Assembly (NCBI GenBank): GCA_965229635.1
Contig: OZ245894.1
Coordinates: forward strand, 3,720,001-3,784,000
Length of the DNA: 64,000 nt
Source: BQJU01 sp965229635
GTDB lineage: Bacteria; Bacteroidota; Bacteroidia; Chitinophagales; Saprospiraceae
Direction of reading: 5' to 3'
Part shown: piece by piece, positions 19,916 to 27,372 of the stretch
Layout of the letters: each line of letters begins with the position of its first letter
Numbering within the stretch: the stretch's first letter is position 1
Notes under the pieces: generated by a model
What the model was told of the DNA's origin: nothing
The model's input: only the letters and a program-made list of their open reading frames with translations
Databases searched by the model: none
Program-made: the position numbers and the translations under genes

Positions 19916-20701
19916 ATGTTGACCTTAGAATTTAACCACTACCTGGATGGTAATGGCCAGATCAGCTATCGCCTTTTTGATGATATCAAAAGGGTCCTGT
20001 TAGATACTGATCCAATTATCATTCTGAAAAACTTTCCAACGCAAACCAATAAAGCACTGGTAGAGCTGTCTCTTGGTTTAGGGGTGCCTAATCGGAACAC
20101 TTCTTCCATTCAAGTGGACATGGAGGACAGTTTTATCTATAACGTAGAAGCGCGTCAGGAAGGCGTGAAAGATGATGAAGGCAATTGGATTTATTCCACT
20201 ACTCACCATGAGTTTAACTGTCATACGGATGGGTCCAACAATGAAAATCCGTACGACTGGGTTTTACTGCTTTGTGTGCGTCCCGATCTGGGTGGGGGAG
20301 AGTCCATCCTGTTTGATATCCAAGATATAATATCAGAGCTGTCGCTACAGACAATTCAATTGCTGAGCCAACCGGTCTATCCTTTCTATTTTGGTTTGGC
20401 GCCGATTTTGACTCCCGATGGAAGTAGTTACGAGATCCGCTATAATCGCAGAGATATTGATGTATACGAGAAAAGCCGACAACTAGCTATTCCGGCTGAT
20501 TGCAAAAAGGCGCTGGATCATCTCGATCAGGTTATTAAGTTTTCTAATACAAAACTTCGCTTTCTATTGAATCAGGGAGATTGCCTGATTATCAATAATA
20601 AAAAGGTACTACACGGAAGAACGGCATTTAATCACAATAGTAACCGACTTTTAAAAAGGGTAAGACTTTACCTGGCGGAAGTGGATAGTTCCGCATTGTA
20701 G
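19916..20701 (+). CDS. TauD/TfdA-family Fe(II)/2-oxoglutarate oxygenase
   Basis: A 261-aa non-heme iron oxygenase. The facial triad reads H103-x-D105 in FNCHTDGSNN and distal H233 in KVLHGRTAF, with a 2-oxoglutarate-binding Arg expected in LLKRVRLYL near 246-248. The GGGESILFD segment after the HxD is typical of TauD-like proteins. Placed 57 bp after clpX and before other hydroxylases, it likely hydroxylates or otherwise oxidises a precursor amino acid or carrier-bound residue. Substrate is unknown. Confidence 0.85.
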   Translation: MLTLEFNHYLDGNGQISYRLFDDIKRVLLDTDPIIILKNFPTQTNKALVELSLGLGVPNRNTSSIQVDMEDSFIYNVEARQEGVKDDEGNWIYSTTHHEFNCHTDGSNNENPYDWVLLLCVRPDLGGGESILFDIQDIISELSLQTIQLLSQPVYPFYFGLAPILTPDGSSYEIRYNRRDIDVYEKSRQLAIPADCKKALDHLDQVIKFSNTKLRFLLNQGDCLIINNKKVLHGRTAFNHNSNRLLKRVRLYLAEVDSSAL

Positions 20702-20763
20702 GGATCTGAACCATGCGTAGAGGTCGGATTTAATAGTAGAGTTGTTCTGCGGGGATTATTTCG

Positions 20764-20782
20764 GGGGCAAATTGCCCCTTTT
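20764..20782 (+). terminator. Rho-independent terminator candidate
   Basis: GGGGC-AAATT-GCCCC followed by TTTTCTT, 63 bp after the oxygenase stop. The stem is short but very GC-rich and has a T-run, so partial termination before the downstream genes is plausible. Confidence 0.55.
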
Positions 20783-20834
20783 CTTCCCACACTGTACCTT
20801 TTTTCAGTCGTTTAGCTCAGGCTATACTCCTTCA

Positions 20835-20855
20835 ATCCCGATAAAGTATCGGGAT
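20835..20855. repeat. Perfect ATCCCGATA / TATCGGGAT palindrome
   Basis: A 9-bp perfect stem with loop AAG, located in the untranslated region before the di-iron hydroxylase. CCCGATA-type palindromes are often seen between genes in Bacteroidota; a role as mRNA-stabilising hairpin or repetitive palindrome is inferred. Confidence 0.5.
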
Positions 20856-20943
20856 CGTGTGGTCGAAAATGGACTAATTTTCCAACCAAACTCCCCCCAC
20901 AGAACAACTCTGTGAATAATTGATCAGAAAAGGAATAATTGCT

Positions 20944-22581
20944 ATGAATAAGAAAAAATATTATCTGAAGCCTAATGTTGTCATCGAACCGCTCATCGAT
21001 AAGTGGTATGCCTGGTCGCATCTCATTTTTCCGGCTACGGCAGCTATGAATATTAAGTATAGGCACCTCAAAATCATGAATTCTTATGTGCAGGCGCCAC
21101 AAATTCATGCTGCGGCTACCCGAAACCCCAAAATGCTGGGAGGGCCTTTCATGAATTATAAGGGCATTCGCAAGGATGAAGTTACTCAACTGATCGATGA
21201 GGTCAAGGAAAAGCGAATTTGCATGATTGAGTTGGCTGATGCCATTCATGAACTGGATGATCTGTTGAAACAAGAAGGAAATGGTTATTCCCTGGAACCG
21301 CTGTACGAAAAGGTGCCGGAAATTTTGAAAGGGTATGTAGAGTTACATTATGACTTAAATGGCAATCCTAACTTCAGGTTTATCGAAGAGTTGTTGTACA
21401 AAAGCAAATACTACGACCCTGCCGCCCAAAGCCTCTCCCTGTGGTTGACCCAGAATGACGAACGGCCTTTTGTATTAAGTACCGCCCGCCTGCCAGAAAA
21501 GGAAACGGTTGATGTGGATATTCCTTTTTCACATCCCATTATTGATGAACTCAATGAAATGCGGAGGAAGCCCGGTTGCCCCGAGCATATTGCAGAGGTG
21601 TTGCAGATAAAAGAGGAAAAGATGGATCTATTCCGGTCCTTTTTTACAGAGGAGGCACCAATCGAATACGATAAATACAATGGCGATAAGGTCAGGATGA
21701 GATATTTTGGACATGCCTGTATTTTGGTGGAAACCAAGGACGTATCGGTTATTGTTGATCCTGTGATCAGCTATTATGGGTACCAAAATGAGGTAGATCG
21801 CTTTTCCTACGAGGACCTTCCCGATGTGATTGATTATGTGTTGATTACGCACAATCACCAGGATCACATTTTGTTTGAAACCCTTTTGAGTTTGCGGCAT
21901 AAGGTCAAGAAGATCATCATTCCGAAAGGTACTTTGGGTAATCTTCAGGACCCCAATCTAAAGGTGATGTTTAAGGCGATTGGCTTTGACAATGTATTGG
22001 AAATTCAGGAAATGGAAACCCTGACTTTTGGCAACTGCAAGATCACAGGATTGCCTTTTATGGGGGAACACGGGGATTTGAATATTCAGTCAAAAATATG
22101 TTTCAACGTGAATATCGGCGGTCATTCCATGCTTTTTATGGCTGATTCGTGCAATATAGAGCCACGACTTTATGACAAGGTCGCCCAGTACGTTGACCCC
22201 ATTGATGTCATTTTCCTGGGCATGGAATGTGACGGCGCACCATTTTCCTGGGTTTATGGCCCTTTGGTTAATGGTGAAGTGAACAGGGAAATTGACAATA
22301 CCCGCCGCCTGGCAGGCTCTAATTATTCCCGTGGAAAAGAGCTGGTCAATACCTTCCGACCGAAAGAACTCTATGTATATGCGATGGGCCTGGAGCCCTG
22401 GATTGAATTCATCAGCAGCGTTCGCTACGACGAAGATTCCAATCCGATCATCGCCTCCAATAAGCTGATCGATTATTGTACTTCCTTAGGCATTACTGCT
22501 GAGCGCTTGTTTGGGGAAAAAGAGATTCTGTACCATATGAAACAGGTCGAAAAGAGAGAAAAAGAGACTTCCAATCATTAA
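20944..22581 (+). CDS. CmlA-like di-iron beta-hydroxylase acting on carrier-bound amino acids
   Basis: A 545-aa protein with an N-terminal helical/cap domain (KPNVVIEPLIDKWYAW, GGPFMNY) and a C-terminal metallo-beta-lactamase-fold domain from about 235. It belongs with CmlA, the chloramphenicol-pathway enzyme that beta-hydroxylates an NRPS-bound amino acid. The metal ligands keep register with CmlA: H303-x-H305-x-D307-H308, E375 in MGEHGDL (Glu where hydrolases have His) and D401 in FMADSC, each two less than CmlA numbering as I recall it. The ATG at 20944 is chosen over an upstream TTG at 20920 because AAAGGA precedes it. It is followed 16 bp later by a second oxygenase. A direct role on the synthetase's carrier domains is a good inference. 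Confidence 0.9.
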   Translation: MNKKKYYLKPNVVIEPLIDKWYAWSHLIFPATAAMNIKYRHLKIMNSYVQAPQIHAAATRNPKMLGGPFMNYKGIRKDEVTQLIDEVKEKRICMIELADAIHELDDLLKQEGNGYSLEPLYEKVPEILKGYVELHYDLNGNPNFRFIEELLYKSKYYDPAAQSLSLWLTQNDERPFVLSTARLPEKETVDVDIPFSHPIIDELNEMRRKPGCPEHIAEVLQIKEEKMDLFRSFFTEEAPIEYDKYNGDKVRMRYFGHACILVETKDVSVIVDPVISYYGYQNEVDRFSYEDLPDVIDYVLITHNHQDHILFETLLSLRHKVKKIIIPKGTLGNLQDPNLKVMFKAIGFDNVLEIQEMETLTFGNCKITGLPFMGEHGDLNIQSKICFNVNIGGHSMLFMADSCNIEPRLYDKVAQYVDPIDVIFLGMECDGAPFSWVYGPLVNGEVNREIDNTRRLAGSNYSRGKELVNTFRPKELYVYAMGLEPWIEFISSVRYDEDSNPIIASNKLIDYCTSLGITAERLFGEKEILYHMKQVEKREKETSNH

Positions 22582-22597
22582 AATAAAAATTCTAATC

Positions 22598-23554
22598 ATG
22601 AACTTAACAATTGAGAATCCGCAGGTGCACACCTTGCCTCTGACGTTGACTTTTGAGGATGGGAGCCCGGAAGCATTTAAGAAATATTATACCGAGAATA
22701 AGGAATTTGTGGAAGAGAGCCTGCTGCATATTGGAGCGATTCACGTCAGGGGAATCAATGTCAATACAGTAGAAAAATTCTCGGAGCTGATGAAATTTTT
22801 GTGCCCGGTTGCTCCTGACTTTCTGGATGGAAATTCTCCACGGGGCAAGTATGCTTCGAATGTATACAACGCCTCCGAATATGATGCCAATTCAATTGTG
22901 CGCTTGCATACTGAATTTTCGTATTCGAATCTTTATCCCAAGAAAATATTTTTCTGCTGCATCCAGCCTGCTGCTACCGGCGGACAAACCACCGTGGGCG
23001 ACGCTGCAAAACCTTTGGAATTGCTTGAGCCAGAGATTGTTGAAGAATTCGAACGGAAGGGCATTACCTACATCCGAAATCTTCATTCTGGCAGCGGACT
23101 TGGACCTTCCTGGCAGGAAGCATTTGAGACCAAGGATCGCAACTTCATGGAGCAGTATTGCAAAGAAAATGATATTCAGTATGAATGGCTCCCAGGAGAC
23201 ATTGTACGACTGACCCAGACCCGTACCGCCGTGCAAAACCACCCAATCACCGGGGCGAAGTTGTGGTTTAACCAGGTCGACCAGTTTTATCCTGAAATCT
23301 ATGGGGAGGAAATCTACGAAACCCTCCTGACGCTCTGCAATTTTGATAAGACTGCACTACCGATGTATTCTACATTCGGCGACGGTACCGAAATCAAAAA
23401 GGAATATATCGAAAGAATCATTACGGTTTTGGATGACATCACCATTCCGGTGCCCTGGCAAAAAGGTGATATTTTGATGGTAGACAACATGACCGCACTG
23501 CATGGCCGCTTACCTTTTACGGGTGAGAGAAGTATTCTGGCCTCTATGGGGTAA
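22598..23554 (+). CDS. TauD/SyrP-like Fe(II)/2-oxoglutarate oxygenase
   Basis: A 318-aa oxygenase of the type that includes SyrP, the aspartate beta-hydroxylase of syringomycin assembly. H104-x-E106 in RLHTEFSYS (Glu instead of Asp, as in SyrP-like enzymes), a PAATGGQTTVGD block and distal H302 in TALHGRLPFTG form the iron site. The C-terminal Arg region is GERSILASM, and the protein ends there. It sits 16 bp after the CmlA-like gene and 36 bp before the aminomutase, so the three are probably one transcript. Likely hydroxylates a residue of the peptide; the substrate is unknown. Confidence 0.88.
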   Translation: MNLTIENPQVHTLPLTLTFEDGSPEAFKKYYTENKEFVEESLLHIGAIHVRGINVNTVEKFSELMKFLCPVAPDFLDGNSPRGKYASNVYNASEYDANSIVRLHTEFSYSNLYPKKIFFCCIQPAATGGQTTVGDAAKPLELLEPEIVEEFERKGITYIRNLHSGSGLGPSWQEAFETKDRNFMEQYCKENDIQYEWLPGDIVRLTQTRTAVQNHPITGAKLWFNQVDQFYPEIYGEEIYETLLTLCNFDKTALPMYSTFGDGTEIKKEYIERIITVLDDITIPVPWQKGDILMVDNMTALHGRLPFTGERSILASMG

Positions 23555-23590
23555 TTCCAAATAAAACTTTGAGCAAAAAAAAATATAAAC

Positions 23591-24871
23591 ATGAAATACA
23601 AACCGTACAGCATAAGGAACCTGGAGTCAATACCACAACTTAAACTTTTGAGCAAGGAGCAGGTTGAGGACATCAAGCTGGTGAGTACCATCTATCCATT
23701 TAAAACCAACAATTTTGTGTTGGAGCATCTGATAGAATGGGAAAATGTGCCCAATGATCCTGTTTTCAGACTGAATTTTCCTCATAAGGGGATGCTCAAA
23801 GAGGAAGACTATGAGTTGCTGAAGTCAAGTCAGGGTGTGGTCAGTGACGAGGAATTCAAGCAGATCGTTTACGACATACGTATGAAACTCAACCCACATC
23901 CGGCGGGGCAGGTTGATCTGAACGGGGCGTATTTAAATGGCGAAAAACTGGATGGGATTCAGCATAAATACAAGGATATCATTTTGTTCTTCCCAAGTCA
24001 TAGTCAAACTTGTCATGCTTATTGTACCTTTTGTTTTAGATGGCCACAGTTTATCAACGACCTGGACTTCAAGATTCAAACCAAGGAGATTGATCCGGTG
24101 CTGAACTATTTGGCAGAGAACAAGCAGGTCACGGAAATTCTCATTACCGGTGGAGATCCGATGATCATGTCTTCAAAGATATTGGCTCAATATATTGATC
24201 CATTGTTGAAAGTTGAATCCTTGCGGACCATAAGAATCGGTACCAAATCACTCAGTTACTGGCCCTACAAATTTACCAGTGACAAAGATGCCGAAGGAAC
24301 CCTGGCTGTTCTGAAAAAGGTGACAGAGGCCGGTAAACACCTGGCAGTAATGGCCCACTTTAATCATCCCAAGGAGTTAGAGCCGGAAGTAGTGGGTGAA
24401 GCCATCTGCAACTTAAGAAATATCGGAGCTGAGGTAAGGACCCAATCCCCGCTGCTCCGACACATCAATGATAGTGCGGAGATTTGGACGGACATGTGGG
24501 AAAAGCAGGTGCAGTTAAATTGTATCCCTTACTACATGTTTTTGCCAAGAGATACCGGGGCTCAGCATTATTTTTCGGTGAGGCTGGACCGGGCGTTTGA
24601 TATCTTCCGGAGTGCCATACAAAACTGTAGTGGTTTAGGCCTCACAGCCAGGGGGCCGGTGATGTCAACAACAAATGGCAAGGTTGAAATTCTGGATATT
24701 GACGAAGAAATTTATACCTTAAGGTTTATCAAACATCGCAATTCCAAATCAACGTATCAGATATTTAAAGCAAAACCCAATTGTGACAACCCAACCTGGC
24801 TAGACGACCTCACTCAATTAAACCCCACTGATTTAGCTTCAATAGAGGCTACTAAAGTACTCGAATTGTAA
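23591..24871 (+). CDS. KamA-type radical SAM protein (lysine 2,3-aminomutase family)
   Basis: A 426-aa radical SAM enzyme. C141, C145 and C148 in CHAYCTFCFRWPQF form the CxxxCxxC [4Fe-4S] motif, and ITGGDPMIMSS matches the SAM-binding GGDP block of lysine 2,3-aminomutase. The remainder follows the aminomutase plan (RTQSPLLRHIND, YYMFLPRDTGAQHY). True lysine aminomutases have CxxxCRHCTRR; here FCFRWPQF replaces it, marking a divergent subgroup. PLP-dependent migration of an amino group to give a beta-amino acid is the family reaction, but the substrate here is unassigned. It belongs to the same run of genes as the two hydroxylases. Confidence 0.85.
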   Translation: MKYKPYSIRNLESIPQLKLLSKEQVEDIKLVSTIYPFKTNNFVLEHLIEWENVPNDPVFRLNFPHKGMLKEEDYELLKSSQGVVSDEEFKQIVYDIRMKLNPHPAGQVDLNGAYLNGEKLDGIQHKYKDIILFFPSHSQTCHAYCTFCFRWPQFINDLDFKIQTKEIDPVLNYLAENKQVTEILITGGDPMIMSSKILAQYIDPLLKVESLRTIRIGTKSLSYWPYKFTSDKDAEGTLAVLKKVTEAGKHLAVMAHFNHPKELEPEVVGEAICNLRNIGAEVRTQSPLLRHINDSAEIWTDMWEKQVQLNCIPYYMFLPRDTGAQHYFSVRLDRAFDIFRSAIQNCSGLGLTARGPVMSTTNGKVEILDIDEEIYTLRFIKHRNSKSTYQIFKAKPNCDNPTWLDDLTQLNPTDLASIEATKVLEL

Positions 24872-24918
24872 GTAAATGCGAGAATAGCTGCTATAGCCTA
24901 ATTCTAAATAACACTGTT

Positions 24919-27369
24919 ATGTTTAAAAATTATCTGAAAATAACGCTGAGAACGCTCCTTAAGAATAAGTTTTTCACTTTGATTAATGTCTTGGGGCTGG
25001 CGGTCGGGATATCCGCCTGTTTATTCATCACACAATACGTTGTGTTTGAATCTACCTTTGACAACTTTCATCGGGATGCAGATCACATTTATAGAATTAG
25101 TCATACCCGAATAAAGGATAATGTGGTTGCTGAACGGTCAGCTACTACTTTTGCAGGTTTGGCAGAAGCCTTGGATAACGATTTTCCGGAGGTTCAGGCA
25201 GCCACCAGTATCTATTCTTACGACTGCATTTTATCGACCAAGGCGGAAAACGATATTGTTTCCTATAAGGAAGATAATGTGTTCTGGGTTGATGAATCAT
25301 TTTTTGATGTCTTTACTTTTCCCCTGGTAAAGGGCACCGAAGCGGGATTGAAGGAAACCAACGCGGTGATGATTACCGAACGAACGGCCAAGAAGTTCTT
25401 TGGCAAACAAGATCCTATTGGCAAAACAATGCGGGTTTTGAATTATAATCAAGGGCTTGACTTTGAGGGAGTTATCAGGGGTGTTCTAAAGGAATTACCC
25501 GGTAATTCTCATCTTCAGTTTTCTGCAATTTTTACTTCTCGCAAACCTTACGATAAGTGGAATTACGCAGATAATTATGCTTACGCAAAACTGGTCCCGG
25601 AAGCAAAACCCGGCGTCTTGGAGAGTAAATTACCTGGGTTTTTGCAGAAATACAAGGATAACCAGGATAGTGGAAATGCCGTAAAATTGTCTCTTCAGCC
25701 GCTTAAGTCGATCCACCTTTATTCTGATCTGACCAAGGAGATCGGCGTGAATGGAAATGGTAAGCTGGTATGGTTTATGATCCTAATTGCTTTTTTAATT
25801 CTTCTGATTGCCTTTGTAAACTACATCAATTTATCTACGATTAAGGCAATAGATCGAGCCAAAGAAGTGGGCCTCCGGAAAACCTTTGGCTCAAATCGCA
25901 AGTCATTGATGGTCCAATTTGTATGGGATGCCTTCATTCTGAATTTTGTGAGTATTGTGCTGGCCATTGTGATGGTGATGATTACCCACGACCTTTTTTA
26001 TAAATATACGGAAATCAAGATGACCCTTGATTTTTGGGCCAGTCCATGGGTCTGGTTATCTCTGGTTTTATTGCTAATTCTGGGTAGCTTTATTTCCGGT
26101 ATTTACCCAGCTTATCTACTTTCTTCCTACGACCCGATTCAGGTACTGAAAGGAAACCTGCCAATAGGCAGTAATGGCTTGATGGTCAGGAAATCTTTAG
26201 TGGTGTTCCAGTTTGTGATCTCTATTTTTCTCATCATTGGGGTGTTCACCATTTCAAAACAATTGAATTATATGCGGCAGAGGGACCTCGGCATGGACCT
26301 GAGCCAAAATATTATTGTTGCGTCCCCATCCAAGAAACTTTCTGCCAATTCGAGTGGCGGTAGTTTCTATCAGCGGGTGCTGACTTTCCAGTCAAAATTA
26401 CTTGATTTTCCCAAGGTTGAAAATGTAACCTCCTCTTCTTCGATTCCTGGAATTGAGATAGACTGGACCCGACCCTATCAAAGGAAAGGGGCCAATCAGA
26501 GAGATAAAAACTATTATGCCACATTCGCCATTGGACCGGAATTTCTGGAACAATTTAAGGTGAGAAAATTAGCGGGAAAGAATTTTACCAAAACAATGTC
26601 TTCTCGGGAAAGATTACCGGGTGGTAGTGTGCCGATCATGATCAATGAAGCGGCTGTAAAAGCCTTTGGATTTGAAAATCCTAAAGCGGCAGTGGGTGAA
26701 TTCCTGATCGATAAGAATGGCTCAGGAATGGTCTTTGAATACGAAATTATCGGAGTCGTTCAGAATTTTCATCAGGAATCCCTGAAAGAAACCTATACGC
26801 CAATTGTGTTTAGGTTGGAAGATGGGTCAAGTGTTGAGTATTATGCTATCAAGGTAAATACTACGGGAATTAATGAGACCCTTGCCAATATTGAGGGATT
26901 GTTTGACCAGCTTTTTCCCGAAAGCCCGTTTGAATTCTTCTTTTTAGATGAATTTTTTAATCGTCAGTACAAAAAGGATCAGCAGTTTGGTCGGGTGTTT
27001 GGCTTGTTTGCAGGGCTGGCCATCTTCATCACTTGCCTGGGATTGCTAGGCTTATCATTTTTCACCAGCTTTCAGCGGAGCAAGGAAATCAGTATCCGTA
27101 AGGTGCTGGGATCGTCCTCCTTTAATATTCTCCTGCTGCTTTTGCAGGATTTTATTAAACTAATTGTTTTTGCTAGTATCATCGCTATTCCAATTTCCTG
27201 GTGGGGGCTTGGAGAATGGCTACAGTCTTATCCTTTTCAGATTTCCTTTAATTACTTTTTATTTATTCTTGCGCCTTTTATCGTATTTGGCATAGCTTTT
27301 ATTATTGTCGGATTACAAACCTGGCAAATTGAAAGAAACGATCCTTTGAAAGCGATTCGATCCGATTAG
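24919..27369 (+). CDS. FtsX/MacB-type ABC transporter permease
   Basis: An 816-aa membrane protein with the N-terminal FKNYLKITLRTLLKNKFFT signature of Bacteroidota permeases, a first transmembrane helix about 20-42, a large periplasmic MacB core domain (about 45-275), a block of helices about 280-450, a second periplasmic domain and a C-terminal block of three helices after about 690. It thus has two FtsX domains. No ATPase is adjacent. It ends three bases from the convergent cytochrome maturation gene. It may export the peptide or act on lipoproteins or envelope components; placement is the only link to the peptide locus. Confidence 0.85.
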   Translation: MFKNYLKITLRTLLKNKFFTLINVLGLAVGISACLFITQYVVFESTFDNFHRDADHIYRISHTRIKDNVVAERSATTFAGLAEALDNDFPEVQAATSIYSYDCILSTKAENDIVSYKEDNVFWVDESFFDVFTFPLVKGTEAGLKETNAVMITERTAKKFFGKQDPIGKTMRVLNYNQGLDFEGVIRGVLKELPGNSHLQFSAIFTSRKPYDKWNYADNYAYAKLVPEAKPGVLESKLPGFLQKYKDNQDSGNAVKLSLQPLKSIHLYSDLTKEIGVNGNGKLVWFMILIAFLILLIAFVNYINLSTIKAIDRAKEVGLRKTFGSNRKSLMVQFVWDAFILNFVSIVLAIVMVMITHDLFYKYTEIKMTLDFWASPWVWLSLVLLLILGSFISGIYPAYLLSSYDPIQVLKGNLPIGSNGLMVRKSLVVFQFVISIFLIIGVFTISKQLNYMRQRDLGMDLSQNIIVASPSKKLSANSSGGSFYQRVLTFQSKLLDFPKVENVTSSSSIPGIEIDWTRPYQRKGANQRDKNYYATFAIGPEFLEQFKVRKLAGKNFTKTMSSRERLPGGSVPIMINEAAVKAFGFENPKAAVGEFLIDKNGSGMVFEYEIIGVVQNFHQESLKETYTPIVFRLEDGSSVEYYAIKVNTTGINETLANIEGLFDQLFPESPFEFFFLDEFFNRQYKKDQQFGRVFGLFAGLAIFITCLGLLGLSFFTSFQRSKEISIRKVLGSSSFNILLLLLQDFIKLIVFASIIAIPISWWGLGEWLQSYPFQISFNYFLFILAPFIVFGIAFIIVGLQTWQIERNDPLKAIRSD

Positions 27370-27372
27370 GAA

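Larger units (their letters stand above)
20738..20911. repeat. Inverted-repeat-bounded intergenic element (MITE-like)
   Basis: AGAGTTGTTCTGCGGGG (20738-20754) is the reverse complement, bar one base, of CCCCACAGAACAACTCT (20895-20911). The 140 bp between the arms hold a GGGGC/GCCCC hairpin with T-run and an ATCCCGATA/TATCGGGAT hairpin. No reading frame fills it. The shape fits a small non-coding element or a structured 5' leader of the next gene. Confidence 0.45.

Noticed and set aside
20812..21273. 153-aa minus-strand frame over the start of the CmlA-like gene
   Set aside because: Antisense to conserved CmlA-like N-terminal sequence and crosses the palindromic leader.
27370..27372. Terminator between the convergent permease and ccsBA genes
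   Set aside because: Only three bases separate the stops and no hairpin with a T-run is visible across the junction.
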